Shown piece by piece: positions 22,701-35,600 of a stretch of 64,000 nucleotides of DNA. A program made the position numbers and the translations under genes. The stretch spans positions 15,666,135-15,730,134 of the forward strand of contig CM056561.1 of the NCBI GenBank assembly GCA_029721515.1, read 5' to 3'. This DNA comes from Synanceia verrucosa. Lineage: Eukaryota > Chordata > Actinopteri > Perciformes > Synanceiidae. Each line of letters opens with the position of its first letter. Position 1 is the first letter of the stretch. The notes under the pieces are model-generated. The model saw nothing but the letters and a program-made list of their open reading frames with translations, was not told the origin of the DNA and made no database searches.

Positions 22701-25700
22701 ATCTGTGTTATGGAAAAATACTACAAGGTGTTGAAGGAGTTCAATATAGGTATCTAATCTGATGCGATCTCTGTGTTACACCAAATGTGCCCAGGGCATC
22801 CTGGGTTCTGGTTTTGCCCTCAAAGTCCAAGAGCAACACAGACAGAAACATTTTGAGAAGAGACGTAACCCCGCAGCAGGCCTCCTCCAGGTACAACAAA
22901 CATATGATGACACCATGTGTTTTTATTAAACTTTTTTCCTCCTGATGAAAAATTTAAGACTACCTTTGTATTTTTTCATCCAGGCAGCTTGGAGGTTTTA
23001 TGCTACCAACCTTTCCCGCACAGATCTGTTGTACACTTGGGATTTTTACGAGCAGAATGTAGCCATCCCGATGTACAGGTAAATTAATAAGCTGCCTGAA
23101 TAGTGCTGCACATTATTCAGCATTTTCAAACAATACAACTGTTTTCCCTGTATCACATTCTGCCATCTCTCTCAAAATTGGGAAGCTGAACCTACAGAGT
23201 TCCCTTGTCTCATTGTTGAATGTCTGTTGTGAAGAATCACACACTGGTGTGACTTTTCACTTTTTGCTTTCATTAGGATCATACTGTGGGGTAGACTGGC
23301 GTCTTTGGCAGTGACACCAGCACCTATTTAAAATGCTGCTCAAAAGACAAACACTGCCAGTGACTACTTTGTAAAATTAGTTCCACTTATTTTGCTGTCT
23401 GACTATATGAGTCAGCAAATAAAAAATGGCCATGCTTAACTTTCGCAGAGCTGATTTCTGCCTTTTGCATCCAGGAGTGGAAGATCAGTGCTTGTCTCTT
23501 CTATTTAGAAATGGCTTCATGTTTGTTTTCATTGCAGTAGTAATTTGAGATGAAAAGGTGATGACGAACCTAACAGATAACTGCCAAACTAAATGGAATT
23601 AGATTTAAAGTGCCCGACGGCATGCTTTAACCTTCTAACACTGAGTGAGTGAAAATGGCTTGACAGTAATGCCCTTTGCCTTTTTCCAGACTTATTCCAC
23701 CTCTGAATCAGCTGGACCTGCTGAGGAATCTGAAGGGCAAGTCATTCAGGTACAAACATGATAATGAGAGTATTTGTCACTTTCAACTGATGATAATTAA
23801 TTATTAACAGACAACCAATCAAAACACAAACAACTTGAGATCTCCTGTGTGTTTACTCCTTCGGTTTACTCTCAAAACACAGTTCTGATGTTTTGTATAT
23901 TACTGACAATCTTTCATACGGAGACTTTTGGGCATGGAAATGAATAATAATAAGTTTTAGTAAGGTTTTATAAAAATGTTGCCATTTGTATTTGTGCTCA
24001 TTGCCTCAACAACAATATATCACAACTAAGGGTTCACTTGGTAGGTTGGTTGTGTGTGTTTAGCCCCAGAACAGTGTATAATACAGTTTTTCTTACAAAA
24101 CAAAAATTTTGATATTCATGCACATAGCTCAAACATGATAGTTCCAAAAGCAATCTTTCTCCTCATTGAAACTAAGGCGGACATTACATTTCCTGCACTA
24201 TATGGTGGTATATGCAATGTCTACTGCATGTTTTTGGAGTGTCCATCTGTTTAGAACAGAATTAGTTAACTTCTTGAGTGGCGACTGTTTTTTAAAATCG
24301 AAAGTGCCTTGTGCCAGCGTTTTTTTTTCCACATTTTGAGTCATATTTCTAGACCCCCAGAAGATTTTGCACCATGTCTCTGAAAACACTGAATAGCTCA
24401 AATGAAATAAGAGATGCGCTTCTCCACTTCCTGTGTAATATGTAAAATACATGATGATAGAAATAACAATATTTCAAACAGTGGAATGTTCTAAAAAGAC
24501 ATGACGAATTGCAAATAGCAGAAATACTTTCTTACCAGAATGAGAGAGGATGCTATCTGTTCCACATCTCTTTTTCTGTCCTATTAACTCATTGAGTGTC
24601 AGCCCTTTTATAAAACCGAAAGTGCCTTGTGCCAACATTTTTGGCCATTTTGAGTCATTTTTAAGACCCACAGAATATTTTGTACTATGACTCACAGAGT
24701 AGCGCAAGTGAAAGAAGAGACTCTCTATTTCATCATGAAAAAAACAGTGTTTTACCTTGTTCCATTCTTGTTTTTTTCTGGAGGAGAGTAGAGGCAGAAT
24801 CACCTCTTTTTGTCCAGATTCCACTTGTTTTGCTCTCTAATTGTGATCGTCTCCACTTCCTGCTTTGATCTCTTTATGTCTCTTTTGTCACAAGTTTCCT
24901 GAAGTATTCCAGCGGTGTGTGGAGGGAAATAACATCTTCTGTGATAGCTGGATCAGAAAAATTAGTATTGGGACTGATAACGTAATTTTTTTGTGCCAGC
25001 AATATCTGTTTGGTAGGTTCGGACATCAGTGGGTTGTCAATTTTGTTGTCCGCTTGTCAATGGGCATCTTTTTTTGACTCGTCACAAGCATCAGTGACGC
25101 AAAAGTCCATATCGCTCTCTCCATCTTGGATAATTGGCACAACACTGTAAGTAGGGTGGCTAGGCTGGAGTCATTCTGAAATGGGATATGTATGGGGTGC
25201 CACATATGTATGTTAGGTAGCAAAAGTGCATGAGAAGATAGTAGTGGGGATATGGATTACATTATAATCCATTTACACATAAACACAATACTGTCGGACA
25301 ACCTATTGTGTTGTTTAATCATCATCTTAGAAGAAATACATGGAACCCCCCACGACAGAAAAACACATCACATTCCTGAACATTTGCACCTGTGCCAGGA
25401 CGATGCAAGTATCTCCCCTCCGTCTCCAAGCATCCTCAACCTCTGCTTTGGCTATGAATGAATAATTAAATTGGCCATTTACTCTTGAGCCACCTGTTGT
25501 GCACAACATGCACAGGAATTTCATACAGTCCTGCGCTCTAAAACAGATATCTTTGCTTGCAATGTCGAGGGTGGCTCGAAATCCTTATATGTATATCAAA
25601 GTGATTGTAGTTTCTTATATACTTATATTTGTGTCCCAAAAATAAAGCTCATAAGTAGAATGTGTACATGTAACTTTTCTTTCACATAGGGCTGCAACAG

Positions 25701-26607
25701 GGCTCAAGCGGGGCATTTTGACTACCACAATCACCCAATGTTGCCATAATTCCACTATTAAATAACAATCTTGAATTAAAATTTGGGGAGCGTCCTTCAA
25801 AAAAACGAAATAATTTTCTAGACTATATAACTATTGCAAAAAAAGAAAAAATAATAATAGTGAAAAACATTTACTTACTAAACTTACTAAACTAATCACA
25901 TTATTGTATCAATGAAGAATCACAGACGGCACCGAGCTCCTCAGCACTGGGCTGGTTCCGCGGCCTAGGTTCATAAAACTCTGTCTAGTGCTCTGCAAAA
26001 CTGGCTTTGGCACTAGCCATGCTGGCCCGTCACAGTGACCGTCGTAGTGTTTGCCATAAACAGTGTCGTAAAAACCTGAAAACTGCTTTCTTTCGTAAAA
26101 ATTTTCAAATGAACATGAACGATGTGTGCCACTCATTCTAGTGAGAGTGAGCGCCACTCTGGTTCTAGCTCATTATTTGAAAACTGATCTGTTCAGTTTG
26201 CCATTCACCAAATATGATATATAATATAAAAATATGAAAATGTTCAGTGAGCGTTGTTCAGTGGGGTGCGGTGGAGGCATAGTGAAATCTATCATTAAGA
26301 ACACTGAAAGTGGCAGCGGAACATAATTTGTATTACTAACAAGATATAGTGACAGTTTGAGCAGGTATGACATTTTTTTTCATGTCCAGCTCAATCCCAA
26401 CAACATGGAGCAATCTTGAGTATAACATATGACCCCCATGTTACAATTGGTGTCTTCTCTTCTCACAGGAAGGAGTCTCAAACAGAAATTTCTCCCAGGT
26501 CTGTGGTCTGAAGTTTTTTTTGTAATCTCTGTTCACACCCCTTTGGCTTCTCTTCAATTCTGCTCTTAGCTGCTGCTGAGGCACTTTTCTTGGAGGAGTG
26601 TATGTAC

Positions 26608-26638
<31 letters not shown>

Positions 26639-29600
26639 TGGGTGATATTGTAAGTCTTGTGTGTCAGACATGGATGTGGTTGTGTGTTAAATGCCTCCTT
26701 CAAGAATGGTCATGCTGCTCATTTGCTCACAGATCAGCGCACTTTGGCCTCTCTCCCACATTCTTAAATATTCACCAATAGACTGTTCTTTATACGCTAG
26801 CTTTCAGTACTGCCTCAGGAAAAAGTGATTTTGAACACTTTATGTGCCTTGCTTGAATCTGATCACATTGTTTTTGACACAAGAAACCAATATAATTACT
26901 GACAATGTGGTAACACTTTATTCTGACTATATAATCCATTTTCTTTAAACTATGATATGAAAAAAAATCATCCCTAGGCATTCAAATTCATTCCATGTAA
27001 CATAAAATAGGATAAGAAGTGTTAATTTGTGATGTAATATGAAAACAAGTTGAGAATTTAAAATTTCAGTTACAATAAAGTGTTACCGGCATCACAGTAT
27101 GGCACACACACTGCTGTTTTTTGAGACTGTACCCACTGCCACTTTATCTTTTTGTGTCTCCTCTACTGCCAGCCACTCCAGTTATGAAAATTCACACAAA
27201 GACAGACTTTGCGGGTGCTGTCCGAGAACTGTTAGGTATAGTTGCTGAATAGATACACTAACAAGTCTGCACTGCAAGTCTGTGTGCCTCCTTCCATTCC
27301 TACCTCTGTTCCTATGAAGAAGAATCATAGAATTACATTTTTTTCAAAGCTAATGCCATATAGTGACTATTTGACTTTTCTTTCTGTATTTTTGTACAGT
27401 TCTGTCAAAGATGTCTACATGTCTACAAGAGCTACCCTGTCCACACCTTTTACTTTTTTTCTCTGAAAAAAAAAAAAAATACAACAACAAACAAATGCAG
27501 ATATATAGATATCCTTGTCTACTGCCCTGTCACAGTTAATTTATGGTTTCTGTTAGTAATGTTTTTATGCAGTTTATTTGCTTGCTGCCTTTTTTTCTAA
27601 TCAGCACTTCTGTTCAGCAGGCAAGGTGCGTCTTGCTGAGCACCTAACAATGATTCCTGTGTATACAATATCAGGCGGATCATACAGTATTATGGTGAAT
27701 TATTTTGCATGATTTGTGTTCACTTTTTTGCATACAGTGAGACCACAGCTCTTCCTTTATGAGATGTGCAGTGTCACTTTGCTTTCCATGCATGCTTGCT
27801 TGTAGCTTCCTGCTGCTTGCCTGACCCACTGAATGCTCATATGTGGCCGTGGCTCCTTCTGCTGTAGGACATTTCCCATTTTGCGTTTAATCTGAGGTAA
27901 GATTTCTCATCACAAGATTCCCAAAATTACACTTAAAACAGGAAAGCAGTAGGATTAAGATGTTTGGTCACAGCTAGTTGTGCTTTGAAATAATGATGCT
28001 GTAAGACAAACAAACCAAGTTGGTTACATTTCCCCTCTCATTACTTGCTTTTGGTAGTCGGAAGGACAGTCTGAAGGACAAGGTGTTCCCCACTCCTTCC
28101 AAAGGGAAAGCCCAGTCTCCAGGGACAGAGGACGGGGCAGAGGCGAGTCCCGGAAAAGTGGCCAAGAGCTGGAGCTTCACTGAGAAGAATCGAGGGCCAA
28201 AGCACTCCCTTAAAGTCCGGGGTAGCACTTCGCGCCAAAACTCTGAGGGTGAGGGAAATCCACACAGCACACAATAATGAGTGTTAGACAGACCCACTGC
28301 TACTGCTTTTGTTTTAGGAATGGTGAATAGCTAATTGTTCATAGTAAAATAATGACTGTACTTGATATATAATTGTGTTAATGTTAAGGTGGGAAAACGG
28401 CATGTCAGCTTTCATGAAGCAGTTCATAGTTCACAGTTGTTTAAAGGTACACTGTGTAAGGTTTTAAGTATTTTATTACCTCAAATCAATGTCTTCATTC
28501 ACAAATAGATCCTCATTGGTGTAAAATAACCTATGCCAACAATCTGACTACTAATCCGACTACTTATCCTCTTGGGCGAAGAATCAGTTATCTATCTTTA
28601 CATAGAAAGGGACACTAATGCGGAGGGTTCCATGTCTTTCCGTCTATAAAAAAACCGAGAGGGACATAAAGCACTACCTGCTAGTACCGATAGGACAAAA
28701 TGTGTTTTCGCGATTCGCAATTTACATTTCATGGAGAAGCAGCGTGGAGATGACGGTCTTACTTACCTGGCACTGAACTAAATCCTGCACTGCACTTTTG
28801 GTCATCTTGCAAGACCATACTTATGCCACGCCGAAGGAGAAAGAATCCTCATCGCCGAAAAAGCGTAAAAGGACCATAAAATGACTGGAGCTCTGGACTG
28901 GGGGCCAGGGATCCGCAGTGAGAGTGGCCGCGCGGGAGCACCCCATGCCCGTCCACGGCCGGCCGGGGCCTGCCGGGGGTCCTCCAGACCGGTGGAGGAC
29001 TGTGGAGGGTGGGGGTAAAATGACCGGAGCTGCAGGCCGGGGATCCACGTCGAGAGTGGCCGCCTGGGGGCCAACCCATTTCGCCTACCTGTAGTTCCAA
29101 CCATATTGCAATGCACAGTTAAAAACGTGTGGTGCTAGACAGCAATTGAAAAAATCAAATTTAACCACTAGATGGGAGAAAAAATTACACAGTGTACATT
29201 TAACAACATTAGTCCACTGCGTCCAGTTTGTTATGTAGTGAGTCCATGAAGAAGATTAGAGGCATTTGGTGTGATTTTATGTGAAGAGTTTGAGTTTCTG
29301 GATGGTGGAGAGCCTCTGTTGGCTGCATTTGTGGATGTTGCTAGTGTGAACTGGGAAGGCAGATAGATGAGAGAGTAGATGCAAAGTCAATCATTTCATA
29401 CAAACAATACTAAATATATTTTATACCCAAAAAAATCTGACTTGACTTGACTGACAGTTAGCAAATAAGTACCATCCCCGAAATATGGAGCTGTTTCTTT
29501 CAGCCAATATGAGCTGCTTCTGTGTTTTTTTTTTAGGAAAAACTCTGAGCTCTTTTATCATGTTCCTAATCAGAAGTTTGTATACAAAAAAAAACTAATG

Positions 29601-32600
29601 AAAAAGAAAAGAATATTGTGGTCTCTGTGGTCAGAAAGAATATTATTACTTCTATCCATTATATGTTGTAACACACACAACAAGCCATCCTGAAAGGAAA
29701 ATATACAGTATGTCCATTATTTGAGAAAATAGATTTATCTAAGCTTAGATCACAAGTTACTTCTTACTAAAGGAGAAGTGTGTAGGATTTACTGTAATGG
29801 CACCTAGCAGTGAGGTTGCAACCAAATGAATACCCTTCCGGTCGCATCTTCCTTTCCAAGTGTGTTGAGAACCCATGGTGTCCTTTTTTGTGATCAATTT
29901 TTTTATTGAGAAAAATGTCAAAAAATATATATCTTACATCACATACAATGCTTTCCTTCTTAACAGATATAAAAAAGACAAAAAAGTTATCTGTACATTA
30001 AAAGCAATACTAGAGGCTGTATTCCCCCACCCAGGTTCTCTCTTATCTATAAACCCCATTGCGTTGCCTCCCAGGCCTGCAGTTTTATAGCTCGCCCCAT
30101 GTATACGGGCCACAAACCATTTCATCAAAATTATGTCAAGAAATGAGTTGGCTCACTGCCGCCAAGCCAAGGAATGTGGAGGTTGCCACCTGAGAGCCAG
30201 CCTCTTTTTGGCTGCAGTAAGACTGCACGGTAAAGAAGAGACGTCATTAAGTAGAAATAATGTTGGGGAGACTGGGATCCTGACCTTAAGAATATCACTT
30301 AAAGTGAGAGACAATTCCTTCCAGAATCTAACCATAACAGGGCACTCCCAATAAACATGCATGAATGACCCGTGGACATTAAGTGGGCAAAGATCGCAAT
30401 TTGGGGATGTGGTGATCTTCATGGAATAACATCTTCTAGGGGTGAGGTACATCCTACTGTATGAACATACTCATGATTGGGGTTTTGAGATGTGTCATTA
30501 AGATTTTTTCACAGTGTGTCCCAGCAAATTTCTCGATTATATATGTCTTTTAGATTTTTATTACAAATACCCTCTACTGGTTATGTTTTAAAACGTCCAG
30601 AGATGAACTTGTAAAGTTTGGAAACTAACCCCCATCTGGGACCTTCTGAGATGAATAGCTTACGTAAAGGTTGTGTGGGGAGAGCTACTCCCCACGGAAC
30701 ACCATATGCCTGCATAGCTGACCTCAACTGCAAATAGAGGAAAAAGGATGAACCTGAAAGACTAAAACCAGCCTGCAAGTCGTTGAAAGCTTGCAAGCCA
30801 TAGAGACTATACATATCTTTTAATATATTCACTTTCGGCGGCACGGTGGTGTAGTGGTTAGCACTGTCGCCTCACAGCAAGAAGGTACCGGGTTTGAATC
30901 CTGGGCCCGGGGCCTTTCTGTGTGGAGTTTGCATGTTCTCCCCGTGTCTGCGTGGGTTCTCTCCGGGTACTCCGGCTTCCTCCCACCATCCAAAAACATA
31001 CATGGGGATTAGGTTACTTGGCTAATTTAAATTGACCGTAGGTGTGAATGTGAGTGTGAATGGTTGTCTGTCTCTATGTGCCCTGTGATGAGGTGGCGAC
31101 TTATCCAGGGTGTACCCTGGTGTACCCAGGGTGTACCCTGCCTTCCGCCCTAAGACAGCTGGGATAGGCTCCAGCCCCCCCGCGACCCTATGAGGATAAG
31201 CGGTAGATAATGGATGGATGGATATATTCACTTTCCTATTCTTCCAATGCAGAGATGAAAAGGGTATATTGTCCATAAGAAGTGAGAAATTGTTGAAAAT
31301 TGGTGTGTGATAATGCCATTTACAATCTGCACCACAATATTTCATTACAGTATGGTAGAATGCATGTAAGAATGAAATAATAGGGCCTAGACGTAATTTA
31401 GCTTTTTTCAATGGAATATTAGCATATACCAGATCTTGCAACCCGTGAGGTAGTGCAAGATTCTTCTCAATTGGGCTCCAAGAAAGAGAGGAACTAGGAT
31501 TGAACCATGTAGATAGAAGGCATAGCACATAAGACCAGAAGTAGATTTTAAAATCTGGAAGACCTAGCCCCCCTTGTCTCTTGTCTCGCTGGAGAGTTGT
31601 GAGTTTTAGGTGTGGTCTTTTTCCCTTCTATATGAATTTAGAAGTTTGTCCCAATAGCCTAATGGGGGAGCAAGTGGTATCATAGAAAAGTAAAAATTGA
31701 CATGAAGGAGTATATCCATTTTAACTACTGATGTTCAGGCTTGAGGTGAATTTGGAAAATTTGACCAACGCTCAAAATCCTTCTCTATCTGACTGTATAT
31801 ACCTTGAAAATTGTGCTTGCTCTGGTTTCTCTTCATAACGCACAAGTTGTCCGCCTTTAACCTACGGTGTCCTTAAGGTTATATGTAAAGGTGAAAGGTT
31901 CTCTTTAGAGCCAGTGTTTGGTTTTTCCATTCTGAGCTACTGGAGAACGGTGAGGGGCAACATGTCTGTGAAGGGGCCCTGCTCCCTATCTAGACATGAG
32001 GGACTGATTTTAAGCTAATGGCAACACAATTTAGTTTCAGGTGATTGTACTGTATGTTTATGCCAATCAATCTCCCTAAATACTACATGCTGGTCCTTTA
32101 ATTAAAGCACCTATAGTGGCGTACTTGACTCTTGTTCACACTGTCGGCTCTCCAGACGGATGATTTTAACATGTCATTGCTCACATTGTGTATTAACTTC
32201 TCATGCAGGTAATGTTGCTATATCTCTAACATATTCAAACACACTAGGAATCCATTTCTGGTGGTGTCCAGCTATCATTTGTTGCTAGACAAACAGATTT
32301 GCTCCATCTATGTCATCCAGGCCACCGTGTCACTATCAGCAAATATATTTCTCTCCTTCTCCATGTCTTTGGCTTTTTGGTAATCAATTTGAACCAATTC
32401 TCATTAGTTTTTTTTCCTCCTCCGCTTCATGGCATGTTTAAGTGCTGACTGAAATGCAGAATGAAGACTCTTTTCGACTGAAGAGTACTCCAGGTTAGAC
32501 AAGTCATCATGACATGTCTTCACTTTAGACTGTGACACACTATGTAATGTTAAGCTATATATATTCTATCATAGCAGTTTATACAGTGGTATGTGCAAAT

Positions 32601-35600
32601 GTAAGAGAAAAGAGACCAGCCTTTTCAAACATGAGCCAGAAATCATTCAGTGGATTCCCATGTTTGGAATTGATTTATCTGCCATTGTCACCATACTCAA
32701 GCCCATAACAAATCTTTCCCCATGTTTTTCCTCTTTCTCTTTGCAGCAATTGAAGGTTTAATAAGTAAGATATTGGGACATTTTGTTGGTTGGCTTTTAT
32801 GGGGGAGATAATCAAAAGTCAACTTCTGATGTGGTCTGAGAAACCTGCATGTTGAAATCTGCTGACATTTGTTCACTTGACATGAACCCTTTTAATTTAG
32901 ATTTTTTTCTCATGAAGTTTTCCTTCTCATCTCAACAATGACTAAAGACTGAAGCCTGGTAGTAACATAGAACAAGCATGTATTTATCAGGATTCTAAGA
33001 ACTCCTTACAGATGTTTATAGTATGTTCTGCATTTACATGAATGTTATAGGCTCATTAATCATTAAACGTGGGTTCAAGTCAAGTGTTGCCAAGATAATC
33101 CAAATTGACCCAGAGACAAAATGCCCAAAAACCACGCTTAAAGTTGCATGAAGAGACCTCACTTTCCCTACCAGAACATCACCTAATTTCCAATGAACTG
33201 TGATTAGGCATTGAAACCTTTGCCTGTATGCAATACTTTTCAAAATTCATAGATCACAATGCTAATCTAGACAGTAATTGGTGGTGGGAAGAAAGAGAGT
33301 ACCTGTCATTAAAGGTTTCAGTAAGGCTTTTATTCCATCAGCACTATCCTTCAATTCTGCACCAAGTTCATTTTCCTGTTGTTCCACAAAGGCCGCTCAC
33401 AACGCTCACAAACTGGCTAACTGGCTTGAAACCAACTTGATAATTGAATTTTGCACATTTTAAAGCTAAAAGGAACAGCCCTGCTTTGCTTCTGCTGTGG
33501 ATGCTGGGCATGTGGAGGCAGATTAAATGTTCTTTAAGTATGTCCTTGTCTTTGCTCTGTAGAGGCGAGCCTCCCAGGAGAGGAAATTGGCGATGATAAG
33601 AGCTGTCACTGTGAGTTTCTCACTCAAGATTTACCACCAGGCTTGAGGGTCACAATAAGGGCGATCTGGTAAGGATCGCTTTAATACCCAATTAAAATGA
33701 ACCCAACATTTGTGTTTATGACTTTTCCTTTGTGGTCATTATATGCTAAGCTACTGTTTTATTATTTTTGACCATCAGTCATAAGTAATATTTACATTGT
33801 GCTTAAGCTAATTGCTGAGTCCTGGGAATGTGATGACATGATAGCTAAAAAAAAGGCTGATGGAGGTCTTACATACTGTATATCACACAACAATCCAGGC
33901 TTCAAGTAGTTTTTGTAGACAGCAAGCGTGTGAGCCAATCAGCTTTCTGTGAGTAGCTACTGACAGCAACAGGTAGTTGGCCTTGGCAAGTCTTGACTGA
34001 CAGATGGTTTATCCATTCACCCTCCAAGAACCTTTGGTTTTTGCTTTTGAATATTTGCTAGTTTTCTTAGATCTCAGCAATTTGGTGAGTTTAATGTTGT
34101 TGTAACCAGCAGTAAGGCTGGCTAATATGTGCATGGAGGTTCATTCTTGACCTTCAACAGGATAGTTTAACAAAAATAACCTGTTTTTCCCTGAGCGTTA
34201 CACAAGATCTAAGAATTTTCATCAGCTAATGGAATTTGCCCAGTTTTCATAGAGTTGCCTATACCTGACAGGTGAGCCATCTGCTTTGCTTAATGAATTC
34301 CTCAATAAGAAGGAAAAGTTTTGCACATCTATGGAATCAAATTGTTATAATAGGCTTTTGCATAATAGGCTTTGCAATTGCTTCATTCAGAACCCTGGCA
34401 TTATACCGTTGACACTGTCGTGCCTTATTGGGACACTTGAATAGACCTTCACTGTCATTAATGTATTCATTAATGCCTGTGTTTTTCAAATTGTGTACCT
34501 GCTGTCCTCATATACTGAAAAAAAACGTCCACCTTCAGCATCATGAAGTTTCTGGTGTCAAAAAGGAGGTTCAAAGAAAGCTTGCGGCCTTATGATGTCA
34601 TGGATGTGATCGAGCAGTACTCGGCAGGTCACCTGGACATGCTGTCCCGCATTAAGAACCTGCAATCCAGGTAAGTAAACATTCAATATATAGTATATTA
34701 CAGTTTAAATCTGGCCAACACTCATTTCCAAGGTTGTCTCTCACTATGAGCCCAAATACATACATGAAAGCATTTTAATATTTTCGATTCAGTATAACAG
34801 TAAGATAGTAACACAGTGTTTGTGGTGTCACTGGATACACTCATGACGTGGCACACAAGTCATTGATTTGCTTGTTTCATTTACAACATGTGATGTATTC
34901 AGATCCTCTGAATGTGTCACAAATTCATTTTAGATGCAACATTGATGTATAATTCACCTTCTTTTACCTCCTACAAACGAGTTTCTCACATTGTGATCCC
35001 CAAAAGGTCGGACTTGTAGAAAAACATATTCCGACAATGAAACCCTTGCACTCTTCATCCACGAAGCAAGTCAGTATGTCTTGTGTGTGTGGGATATATT
35101 GAAACTTGTTCTCCATAGCCGATGAGTTTCACACGTTGCTTCATTTTGCATTGCACTCATATCGTCTCTGTGTGCCTTACCAGGATAGATATGATTGTGG
35201 GGCCCCCTCCCCCAACAACCCCTCGGCATAAGAAGTCCACTGAAGGCCCTAGGTTAGATTAATAGATTGTACCTAAAGAATGACCATGTTACTAGCATTA
35301 TGCTTCTCATACCATTGTCCAAGTATTTTAGCAGTTACCTTATTATTTTTGATTAATAGAACCCCTTTTGAGTTGAAGCCACTTGACCTGCCTTCATGCT
35401 GAGATGAAGCAACGGTAAACATCTCATATCAAATAGAATTAAGCAATAGATTTTGTTAAACAGCTTGACTTTTAGGATGTTGCGCCGCACAGTTGCTTTT
35501 GCTCTTATGTTACAGTATATCAGCTACTGTCAAGAAGAGGCAATGACAAGAAAAAGTGACACTGCTTTTCAAACTGAATGTTAAGAGCCATGTCATATGG

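Larger units (their letters stand above)
29768..32100. mobile_element. DNA-type repeat split by an L1 insertion
   Basis: The left part (29768 to about 29878) starts TAAAGGAGAAGTGTGTAGGA. The right part (about 31862-32100) ends with the related inverted word TACATGCTGGTCCTTTA. The two halves join at a repeated word (CCATGGTGTCCTT at about 29873, CTACGGTGTCCTT at about 31862), which looks like the target duplication of the LINE between them. Confidence 0.55.

Noticed and set aside
25909..26157. 82-codon minus-strand frame in kcnq2 intron 9
   Set aside because: No similarity recognised, no splice context, and it lies in repeat-like sequence.
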